A stretch of 5,923 nucleotides of DNA from Kiritimatiellia bacterium (lineage in GTDB: Bacteria; Verrucomicrobiota; Kiritimatiellia; RFP12; UBA1067), in NCBI GenBank assembly GCA_017508315.1, contig JAFVZE010000128.1, positions 1 to 5,923 on the forward strand, written 5' to 3'. The stretch's first letter is position 1, and each line of letters begins with the position of its first letter. Shown here piece by piece: positions 1-5,923 of the stretch. The translations under genes were made by a program, and so were the position numbers. A model generated the notes under the pieces. The model had not been told where the DNA came from. It ran no database searches and saw only the letters and a list, made by a program, of their open reading frames with translations.

Positions 1-2522
1 AGAAAATAAAGGCCCATATCCAAACAGGAAAAGACGTTATCGGCAACCTCCACATTACGGCAGTTCACAAATGACAGCGAACGCGAATTCACAAAACGGC
101 ATCCGACCACCCGCGCATCCGTCGACGTCAACTGAATCCCGCCGTGAAACCACCGCTCCCTGCCGGTATTTTCCATCGCAAGCCCATCGAAACGGCAGTT
201 GACAAACTCCGTCTTACCTCCCGAAACCGAAATCGGCCAGCAATTCGTCAACACGCCGTTTCCGATAAACTCCGCCCCTTGCGCACAAAGCTGACCGTTC
301 TCGATGCGAAGGCTCCCCTTCCCCCTGAAAACTATCCTCGTCCCCTTCTCTATGCGGATATTGCGGCGGTTCAAAACAAGCGGCGAATCAATAAACCTCT
401 CTCCCCGCCACATCTCAGCTTTTTTCCATCTGCACGGCTCCGGCGCCGATTTTCCGGCGAACCCGTCTTTCGGCGGCACCTGCGGATCGTCCGACCTTGC
501 TCCAAGAACTTCAACCATGCGCTCAAGTTTCGACCGAGACTCGCCTTTCGACAGTTCGGCCGCCGCTTTTCCGGCAATCTCTCTGGCTTTGGCGACATCC
601 CGCCGCTCGAACGCAGACTCTATCTCCGCCTGCGCGACGATCGCCGATGCCCGCTCTACCCATTCCGGCGCGGCATCGGCCATCGACCTGAAATAGTTCT
701 GCTTGAAATGATCGAGCGAGCCGATGAGCGGACGTGCGGCTTTGAGGGCGCTCGCGCATTTTCTGGCGGCGTCAAGTTGTCTGCGCCGAAAATCGAGCGA
801 ATCGGTGAATTCGAACGCCGTCTTCCCCTCACGCATGCGGAAAAGCCTCGCCTGCTCGGGATCGTATCGGGCATCACGCAGCCAGAAGTTCCAGCTGCGC
901 ACGGCGGCCGCCGGATCTTTGAGATATTTCGGCAGCACCCCTGAAGACATCACCTTGCACATGTGCGGCGCGACGGCATCGCCCCAGAATGTCCGGCAGA
1001 TGCGCGGCAGAACGTTCGTCATGACGATCTCCGGTCCGCTCGTGTCTTGCACCGGATGCCAGTAAACATTTCCGTCGTACGGCTCGGCACCGGGAGCGTT
1101 CACGTTCCAGGCATATTCCGCCGCAAGAAGACAGGATTCCCAACAGGCATTGATATCGGTTCCGGTCATATGGTAGCCGGTTCTGCCGCAAGGCTCATAC
1201 ATCGTGCCGATTTTACGCCGGCAGGTGAGAATCAGCCCCGGACACAAAGGATAGTTATCGGTGAAGCGTACAGTGCGATGCGGAATCAGCCGGCGATACT
1301 CGTCAAACGACGCCTTCGACGCTATCCACGATTCAAATGCCATGTCCTTATCGTCGAGCGCGGCGTCCAGCTTCACCCAGTAATCGGTCACATTCCGCCG
1401 CCACACGGCATCGCGTTTCTCCGGCGGTCTTTCGAGCCACGAGATCCAGTACGGCACGACCGGGCAGATGAACGACGCCTTGGGCAGACGCTTGTTGAAC
1501 GCCCGCCGCCAGATGTTCAGCAGGTTGGCGCTCGCTTTCCAGCGCTCGTCGTCCTTCCATCGTGCGCGGCACTTCGCGCAGCGCTTGCTCCAATGCTCAG
1601 GGTCCTCCACGGCGCACGCATCGACCGGATGCAGCTGAACCACGGGGTCTTCAAGCCCGTATTTGACGATACTGTCTATGCGGCGGTCCGCCGCCGCCTC
1701 CATCTGCGCATCGTCCGCCCAGCAGTAGTACAGATCGCCGTATCCCCTGACTTCCGAAACGCACGGCCACGTCGCCGGAGTCGTCCCGTCCGGACAGTTG
1801 CCATTGTTCCAGAGACATGTCCATACCCAGCTGAACGTCGTGCGGATGCCGCGCTCTCTCGCGTAGGCGAGAACCTCGCGGTAGACGTCGAGCGACGGAG
1901 AATCGGACCAGGCATGGAAGATGTCCGTGATTCCGTTTATTTTATGGCGCATGAGTTCATCGACCGTGCGCTTGAACTCTTCAATCCGGTCGGCGGGTTT
2001 TTTGCCCTTGGTCTGCGGCCAAAGCCCCCGCCCGGCAGATACGCCGCCGCGTTCGAGAATGTCCGGCCAGTCACGGATGCGGCAGAACGGCGCGCGTCCG
2101 CCAGCGGCAAGCTGGCGGAACGTGACGCACCCGTACAGCGCACCGACGGAATCGCGCCCGACGATCGCGGCTCCGTCGGCATCGACGACGAGAGCGTAGC
2201 CCTGTTCGCGGTCCGGCACATCGATCATGCGGTGCGCAAGCAGTTTCCTCCCGAGTTCGGACCCGGCAACGGCGACATAGATTCCTTTGCCGACCGTCTG
2301 ACCGAAATTCCAGACGCACCGGTCCCGGGCGCATTCGATCTCGTCCGCCCCGATCCGACACTGTTTCTGATCTTCGAAGAAAACGGTACATTCCCCGACG
2401 TCCAACTTTCCTGCCTCCGCCCGGAGTTCTTTCACTCCGGGCTGCAGCGCCGGAAAATCGGACGGATACCCGGCAGGAGCGACAAGAAGAATCGCCGCGG
2501 CGGTCAAAATGTACCGTTTCAT
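1..2522 (-). CDS. Exported GH20/GH84-like hydrolase with beta-helix region, 3' end beyond window
   Basis: The frame is open from ATG 2522 to the left edge, 840 codons without a stop, so the gene is partial. Signal peptide: residues 1-19 (MKRYILTAAAILLVAPAGY). Residues about 40-140 resemble the alpha/beta domain preceding GH20, GH67 and GH84 barrels, ending in AAIVGRDSVGALYGCVTF (118-135). RIRDWPDILERG (148-159) then starts a probable TIM barrel to about 480, with HPVDACAVEDPEHW (298-311) and CAKC (315-318) as a candidate active-site or metal/disulfide region. Residues about 570-675 are strongly helical. From about 700, short strands with recurring VNC/VGC plus hydrophobic steps (FVNCRFDG, VVGCRFVN, VEVADNVF) indicate a right-handed beta-helix that continues past the edge. 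About 29 cysteines are present, many for an exported protein. A glycan-cleaving role (hexosaminide or uronide) is inferred from fold and neighbours; the substrate is unknown. Start choice: GGAG 9 bases upstream, overlapping the end of the FGE-like gene, and a signal peptide at the N-terminus. Confidence 0.9.
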   Translation of the reverse strand, partial: MKRYILTAAAILLVAPAGYPSDFPALQPGVKELRAEAGKLDVGECTVFFEDQKQCRIGADEIECARDRCVWNFGQTVGKGIYVAVAGSELGRKLLAHRMIDVPDREQGYALVVDADGAAIVGRDSVGALYGCVTFRQLAAGGRAPFCRIRDWPDILERGGVSAGRGLWPQTKGKKPADRIEEFKRTVDELMRHKINGITDIFHAWSDSPSLDVYREVLAYARERGIRTTFSWVWTCLWNNGNCPDGTTPATWPCVSEVRGYGDLYYCWADDAQMEAAADRRIDSIVKYGLEDPVVQLHPVDACAVEDPEHWSKRCAKCRARWKDDERWKASANLLNIWRRAFNKRLPKASFICPVVPYWISWLERPPEKRDAVWRRNVTDYWVKLDAALDDKDMAFESWIASKASFDEYRRLIPHRTVRFTDNYPLCPGLILTCRRKIGTMYEPCGRTGYHMTGTDINACWESCLLAAEYAWNVNAPGAEPYDGNVYWHPVQDTSGPEIVMTNVLPRICRTFWGDAVAPHMCKVMSSGVLPKYLKDPAAAVRSWNFWLRDARYDPEQARLFRMREGKTAFEFTDSLDFRRRQLDAARKCASALKAARPLIGSLDHFKQNYFRSMADAAPEWVERASAIVAQAEIESAFERRDVAKAREIAGKAAAELSKGESRSKLERMVEVLGARSDDPQVPPKDGFAGKSAPEPCRWKKAEMWRGERFIDSPLVLNRRNIRIEKGTRIVFRGKGSLRIENGQLCAQGAEFIGNGVLTNCWPISVSGGKTEFVNCRFDGLAMENTGRERWFHGGIQLTSTDARVVGCRFVNSRSLSFVNCRNVEVADNVFSCLDMGLYF

Positions 2523-2528
2523 ACGTTT

Positions 2529-3932
2529 TTACTCCGCAGGCTTGTTCGGATGATCGCCTTCGAAGAAGGCGAGGCGAACGCCGATATAGGGATGTTTGAA
2601 AGTATAATGAAGATTTATCGCATAGCTTGACTGCGGCCACAGTTTGCCGCTGCCGTTCCATGAATTTCCGAACAGACCGAACGAATTCGAATCATCAGCC
2701 ACGCCCCAGATCGGATCGGTCGCATCCGCCTGAAAATGATTGCCCGGCGTCACCACCCAACTGTCGCGAGTACATTCCATAACATTGCCGATCATGTCGT
2801 AGAGGCCGAAAGCATTGGGACGGAACTGCCCTACCGCAACCACGCCGTTCGTGGTCGTCGTGCCGTCGCCATTGTCTACAATACCGCCGTTACCGGCAAA
2901 ACGTCCAAGCGCCGCCATCCGCTCATTATCGGCCGGATTCTCGGGAACACCCTCGATGCCGTCATAATAATACGTCTTCGATTCCGCCATCATCGCCCTG
3001 AACCACATAGCCGCGGTCGGAAGATCAAAATTATACGATCCTTCACCGGAGAAAAGCGTTTTCAGATTGGCGAGAGCGCCGCTACTTGCATCCCAGGTTC
3101 TTTTCCCGCCGCAGATCACCTTCAATACCGCGACATTCTGCAACGGCTTCTCTTCGCCCAGATTGCAGGCCAACGCACCGGGATTGATGTAACTGGAACC
3201 GGAAACATCGGTATTGGCGAAATACTCGTACTGTTTCTGGGTAAGTTCAAACACCCCGATCCAGAACGGTTTCGAGATATTAACCTCATAGCGTCCGGCA
3301 TTCTCCCACTTTCCGCTCTTGGGATAGGTAAAACCGCCGGCGGGAATCTTGCGGAAGACGATCTTCGTCGTTTTCGTCCCTGAATAATTGGTAACCCCGG
3401 TCCAGATCAAAACATCGTCCAAAGGCGAAGAATATCCTTCTCCGATACGACCATAATCGGTTTCTACCGCTCCATATTTCCCGCTGAGGAGCGCCCCGCG
3501 AGTGACATCCGTCACCTTCTTGCTCTCAAGATCGAATATCTTGTAGAGCACCTCGCGGTAGCGGCTCGAATCGTCCATCACCGAAGGCGTCAGAACGAAC
3601 CGAAGGCGCTCGCCGTTCGCTGGACGGGCGGGAAGATAAGACGGATCGAACATAATGCGGTACGCCCCTTCCCTGTCAAGTTCGCAGATGTCGCCGGAAA
3701 ACGCCGCGTCGGAAATGCCGCCGACGCGGTTTTCTCCGCGATAGACGGCGCAATCGATCTGAACCGCCGACGTGACATTGGTAAGGACGAAGTCGATCGC
3801 CACCTTTTCGTTCCAGGGCCATTGCTGGCGTACCAGAACGCGTTCGATCGACGGAGCCGAGGACGCCGGTTCTTCCGCCCCGAATCCGACGGCGGCGGCA
3901 ATCGCAATCATGCCCAACATGATGAATTTCAT
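2529..3932 (-). CDS. Exported FGE/SUMF1-like domain protein, catalytic cysteines absent
   Basis: 467 residues. Signal peptide at 1-19 (MKFIMLGMIAIAAAVGFGA, cleavage before EEP). An N-terminal beta domain (about 28-190) opens with VRQQWPWNEKVAIDF. The FGE-sulfatase-type domain (about 194-458) shows family landmarks in order: RKIPAGGFTYP (194-204), FWIGVFELTQKQYEYF (223-238), FDLPTAAMWFRAM (302-314), NAFGLYDMIGNVMEC (373-387), GNSW (422-425) and YIGVRLAF (449-456). True FGEs oxidise a sulfatase cysteine to formylglycine using two copper-binding cysteines just before the final GFR-like segment (C336/C341 in human SUMF1); here no cysteine occurs after Cys387, so that activity is not expected. The fold is also used by EgtB/PvdO-type enzymes and by binding domains. 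Start: ATG at 3932, with GGAG 7 bases upstream and a signal peptide immediately after it; the frame also extends upstream to 4076, but that would overlap the previous gene by 127 bases and bury the signal peptide. The next gene begins 6 bases after the TAA. Confidence 0.92.
   Translation of the reverse strand: MKFIMLGMIAIAAAVGFGAEEPASSAPSIERVLVRQQWPWNEKVAIDFVLTNVTSAVQIDCAVYRGENRVGGISDAAFSGDICELDREGAYRIMFDPSYLPARPANGERLRFVLTPSVMDDSSRYREVLYKIFDLESKKVTDVTRGALLSGKYGAVETDYGRIGEGYSSPLDDVLIWTGVTNYSGTKTTKIVFRKIPAGGFTYPKSGKWENAGRYEVNISKPFWIGVFELTQKQYEYFANTDVSGSSYINPGALACNLGEEKPLQNVAVLKVICGGKRTWDASSGALANLKTLFSGEGSYNFDLPTAAMWFRAMMAESKTYYYDGIEGVPENPADNERMAALGRFAGNGGIVDNGDGTTTTNGVVAVGQFRPNAFGLYDMIGNVMECTRDSWVVTPGNHFQADATDPIWGVADDSNSFGLFGNSWNGSGKLWPQSSYAINLHYTFKHPYIGVRLAFFEGDHPNKPAE
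2532..2535 (-). promoter_or_regulatory. Ribosome binding site for the GH20-like gene, inside the end of the FGE-like gene
   Basis: GGAG on the minus strand, 9 bases before the ATG at 2522. It overlaps the last two sense codons (Ala-Glu) of the FGE-like gene, immediately before its TAA. Terminating ribosomes would cover it, so translational coupling between the two genes is likely. Confidence 0.7.
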
Positions 3933-3938
3933 GACGAA

Positions 3939-3946
3939 TCTCCTTT
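3939..3946 (-). promoter_or_regulatory. Ribosome binding site for the FGE-like gene
   Basis: Reads AAAGGAGA on the minus strand, the strongest Shine-Dalgarno match in the window, with 7 bases between GGAG and the ATG at 3932. It lies in the 17-base gap after the small gene and decides for ATG 3932 over the longer upstream-extended frame. Confidence 0.88.
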
Positions 3947-3949
3947 CTG

Positions 3950-4591
3950 TTATTTCAGGATGAGTTTGAGTCCCGGTGAAACACCGCACAATTCCGCTTC
4001 GGCCAGCACGCTTTCCCCGTTCAGAAGTGAAACGTTGTAAGGAAAGCCGCTCTTCACTCCCCGCAGGAGAAACCAACCGGGAGTGTCGGCCGGAGCGAAA
4101 ACGGTTTTCACATCGTCGACCGACACTTCACCGACGCCGTCGGGAACCGGCAACACCGCTTTCGAAGCAATATGCGGCCATTTGCGCGAACCGGCACTCC
4201 TTATTTCCGCCGCGGCCGAACGGTCCCGAGCAACGCTCGCGAGCACCGCAATCCTTGCCCGGAGCGTCGTCGACGCCTCGTCATTGAACGTCAATTCAAG
4301 TTCGTATACGTTCTCATCGTCTGCGGAATCGGCGGACGGCAGCGACAATGCGAACATTCCGTCGGCATCGACCGTGTAGATCCTCTTGCAGTTTCCGCTT
4401 TTAACGGCAAGACTGGCAGAGGTTGCGCCTGCGGGCATGAAAACGGGAATTTCCAAATCACCGTCCAAGGCCGTGCGCCAGAGAATATTCGATTCCGGCA
4501 TCATGAAAACGGAAGCCTCCGCCGCCGCTTCTGCGGCCGGGACGAGAGATATGCCGATTATGGCGAGAAACCGTTTGATTCTGTCGTTCAT
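3950..4591 (-). CDS. Exported beta-rich protein of unknown function
   Basis: I do not recognise this 213-residue protein. Residues 1-25 form a signal peptide (charged DRIKR, then hydrophobic FLAIIGISLV and an Ala-rich AAEAAAEA end with cleavage sites near 22-26). The mature part looks like two beta-rich segments: about 28-120, with alternating hydrophobic strands (DLEIPVFM, SLAVKS, VYELELTF, TLRARIAVL), and about 121-213, with GEVSVDDVKTVF, PGWFLLRGV and YNVSLL. This suggests Ig-like or similar sandwich folds acting outside the cytoplasm. No catalytic motif, lipobox, membrane segment or repeat is visible, and the mature chain has only two cysteines (68 and 202). The ATG at 4591 is chosen because an AGGGAG site lies 8 bases upstream. 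It sits between the fucosidase and the FGE-like gene with gaps of 22 and 17 bases, so co-expression is very likely; a glycan-binding or partner role for either neighbour is inference only. Confidence 0.86.
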   Translation of the reverse strand: MNDRIKRFLAIIGISLVPAAEAAAEASVFMMPESNILWRTALDGDLEIPVFMPAGATSASLAVKSGNCKRIYTVDADGMFALSLPSADSADDENVYELELTFNDEASTTLRARIAVLASVARDRSAAAEIRSAGSRKWPHIASKAVLPVPDGVGEVSVDDVKTVFAPADTPGWFLLRGVKSGFPYNVSLLNGESVLAEAELCGVSPGLKLILK

Positions 4592-4598
4592 TCCGCAA

Positions 4599-4605
4599 TC
4601 TCCCT
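4599..4605 (-). promoter_or_regulatory. Ribosome binding site for the 213-residue exported protein
   Basis: Reads AGGGAGA on the minus strand, with about 8 bases between the GGAG-type core and the ATG at 4591. It lies in the 22-base gap after the fucosidase stop and fixes the start of the small gene. Confidence 0.8.
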
Positions 4606-4613
4606 GTTTGATG

Positions 4614-5923
4614 TTATTCGAGGATCAGTTTAAACACAAGCGCATGTTCGCAGGGTGCCGTGCCCTGAAGAAACGCCGGCATGATGATTTTGACATCGTC
4701 ACCCTCCTGCATTCTGACAATAAGCGTGTCCCGTCCGACAAGCTGGACATCTTTGACCTTGCCGACGCCCGGCACCGTCACCGTCGCCGTGGAGCCGAAG
4801 ACGATAGCATAGAGGACATCGCCCTTCCTGGTGAAATAGACGCGGTTCTTTTTCATGTCGCGCGGACGCTTTTCCCATGCGCTTGTGCCGTAGATCGCCT
4901 CGCCGTTGACCGAAAGCCACTTCCCCATCGCCAGAAGCCGCTCTTCCATGATGACCGGAATAAGTCCGTCTGCGGCAGGACCGATGTTCAGAAGGAGATT
5001 TCCGCCGCGGGAAACCTTGTCGCACAGAGTTTCAATGCACGCCTCGTCGGAAAGATAATGTTCCGCCGTCTCGAAACGGTTGTAGCCGAACGATCTGCCG
5101 ATGCCGCGGCACTCCTCCCACGGATGCGCCGCACCGGCGGCGCCGTAGGCGAAATCGTCGTATTCCGTCGTATGGTGGTCGCCGCACTTGCCGCGGAACC
5201 TCGCGCCCCAGCGGTCGTTGACGACGACCGTATCCTTGACCGGCGAATCATTGTAAAGCCAGGCGAGAAATTCAGGTCCGCGCCACACCTGCCAGGGATA
5301 GTCCCACTCGCCGTCCGTCCAGACGATGTCCGGTTTGTAAAGACTCACCAGTTCCTTGAGCTGCGGCAGATTGACCTTCTCGACAAACTGCGCGATGTCG
5401 TTGCGGTTGTAAAGCGGATGTCGCCATTCAAGAAGCGAATAGTAGAATCCCATGTGCAGGCCCGCATCACGCACCGCTTCGGTCAATTCGCCGCAGATAT
5501 CGCGCTTGGGTCCCATCGCCGACGAATTGAAATACGGGGAATACGCCGAAGGCCAGAGCGCGAATCCTTCATGGTGCTTCGACGTCAGGACAACGTATCT
5601 GGCGCCGGCGCGGCGGAAGAGCTCCGCCCAGGCGGCGGGATTGAAATTCTCCGCCGTAAACTCCGCGGCAAAGTCGCTGTAGGATTTGTTCGGGTGGTGC
5701 TTGCCGTGGAAAGCCGGGAACTGCGGATACTTCTTCCACCGCTGCGGATTGCCGTAATGTTCGGCGTAGCAGCCGTGAACGTTGTCCTTGTCGTAAGGCG
5801 CGAACGCGGGGACGGAATAAAGCCCCCAATGGACGAAAATGCCGAACTTCGCGTCTTTCCACCACTGCGGGCAGGGACGGGAGTTCAACGACTCCCAGTT
5901 CGCATCATAACTTGCGGCGCAAA
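4614..5923 (-). CDS. Alpha-L-fucosidase, GH29 (subfamily A-like), 5' end beyond window
   Basis: Retaining exo-glycosidase that releases terminal alpha-L-fucose from glycans; probably exported. The visible 435 residues (numbered from the first whole codon, base 5921) match animal lysosomal fucosidase closely: the entry segment WESLNSRP (9-16), KFGIFVHWG (25-33), KHHEGF (115-120), the nucleophile motif WTDGEW with Asp203 (bases 5313-5315), LYNDSPVKD and VVNDRWG shortly after it, GGNLLLNIGP (306-315) and GKWLSVNGEAIY (333-344). A beta-sandwich domain follows from about residue 350. A TTG at 5888 could be taken as start, but the frame stays open to the edge and residues 5-16 (YDANWESL then NSRP) still align with family N-termini, so the true start and probably a signal peptide lie to the right. 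Cys1 is unlikely to be a lipobox cysteine because the codon before it ends in TT and cannot encode Gly, Ala or Ser. First visible gene of the operon, 22 bases before the next. The acid/base glutamate was not assigned. Confidence 0.96.
   Translation of the reverse strand, partial: CAASYDANWESLNSRPCPQWWKDAKFGIFVHWGLYSVPAFAPYDKDNVHGCYAEHYGNPQRWKKYPQFPAFHGKHHPNKSYSDFAAEFTAENFNPAAWAELFRRAGARYVVLTSKHHEGFALWPSAYSPYFNSSAMGPKRDICGELTEAVRDAGLHMGFYYSLLEWRHPLYNRNDIAQFVEKVNLPQLKELVSLYKPDIVWTDGEWDYPWQVWRGPEFLAWLYNDSPVKDTVVVNDRWGARFRGKCGDHHTTEYDDFAYGAAGAAHPWEECRGIGRSFGYNRFETAEHYLSDEACIETLCDKVSRGGNLLLNIGPAADGLIPVIMEERLLAMGKWLSVNGEAIYGTSAWEKRPRDMKKNRVYFTRKGDVLYAIVFGSTATVTVPGVGKVKDVQLVGRDTLIVRMQEGDDVKIIMPAFLQGTAPCEHALVFKLILE

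Larger units (their letters stand above)
1..5923 (-). other. Leftward operon of four genes for exported glycan-active proteins
   Basis: Four same-strand genes with gaps of 22, 17 and 6 bases, no terminator-like hairpin in any gap and no room for internal promoters apart from within coding sequence. The promoter lies right of 5923 and the terminator left of base 1. The order is fucosidase, unknown beta-rich protein, FGE-like protein, GH20-like/beta-helix protein. All three proteins with a visible N-terminus carry signal peptides. Confidence 0.82.

Noticed and set aside
144..944. 266-codon open frame on the plus strand
   Set aside because: Also antisense to the large minus-strand gene. Arg-rich, no motif and no convincing upstream ribosome site.
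963..2630. 555-codon open frame on the plus strand
   Set aside because: It lies opposite the 840-codon minus-strand gene that has a ribosome site, a signal peptide and recognisable domains. The plus-strand translation is rich in Arg and Pro, shows no domain, and also runs across the junction of two real minus-strand genes. Typical antisense shadow in GC-rich DNA.
2736..3383. 215-codon open frame on the plus strand
   Set aside because: Antisense to the FGE-like domain, whose motifs are clearly encoded on the minus strand in the same interval.
3933..4076. 48-codon upstream extension of the FGE-like gene
   Set aside because: It would overlap the preceding gene by 127 bases and place a signal peptide inside the protein; ATG 3932 has an excellent ribosome site and is directly followed by that signal peptide.
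3933..4613. Terminator or promoter in the gaps between genes
   Set aside because: The 17- and 22-base gaps are filled by ribosome binding sites; no inverted repeat with a T-run and no spaced -35/-10 pair could be made out.
5889..5923. Lipoprotein cysteine at the visible N-terminus of the fucosidase
   Set aside because: The residue before the cysteine is encoded by a codon ending in TT, which cannot give the Gly, Ala or Ser needed in a lipobox.

Overview
The window is almost entirely coding, and every supported gene lies on the minus strand. Read right to left (the direction of transcription) there are four genes in a tight row: (1) an alpha-L-fucosidase of glycoside hydrolase family 29, whose first codons lie past the right edge; (2) a 213-residue exported protein of unknown function; (3) a 467-residue exported protein with a formylglycine-generating-enzyme (FGE/SUMF1-like) fold but without the catalytic cysteines; (4) a very long exported protein, at least 840 residues, with a GH20/GH84/GH67-type N-terminal domain, a probable (beta/alpha)8 barrel, a helical region and the beginning of a right-handed beta-helix, which runs off the left edge without a stop codon. 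The gaps between genes are 22, 17 and 6 bases, and genes 2, 3 and 4 each have a purine-rich ribosome binding site. This supports a single leftward operon whose promoter and terminator are both outside the window.

The likely source is a GC-rich bacterium of the PVC group (Kiritimatiellota, Lentisphaerae or Verrucomicrobiota). This is inferred from the gene mix: an animal-like GH29-A fucosidase, a secreted FGE-like protein with an N-terminal beta domain carrying a WPWN segment, and a multidomain hydrolase/beta-helix protein. No marker gene is present to prove it. A gut or marine lifestyle of feeding on fucosylated glycans would fit.

How the genes may work together: the fucosidase would remove terminal alpha-L-fucose and the large GH20/84-like protein could act on another sugar of the same glycan (hexosamine or uronic acid linkage; substrate not determined). 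The FGE-like protein and the small beta-rich protein look like accessory or binding components and not obvious enzymes. All three proteins with visible N-termini start with signal peptides, and the fucosidase very probably does too, so the operon acts outside the cytoplasm. No transporter, regulator or sulfatase is visible in the window.

No RNA genes, mobile elements, CRISPR arrays or clear DNA repeats were seen, and there is no gene-free stretch longer than 22 bases. Two long open frames on the plus strand (144-944 and 963-2630) are mirror images of the large minus-strand gene and are not annotated.
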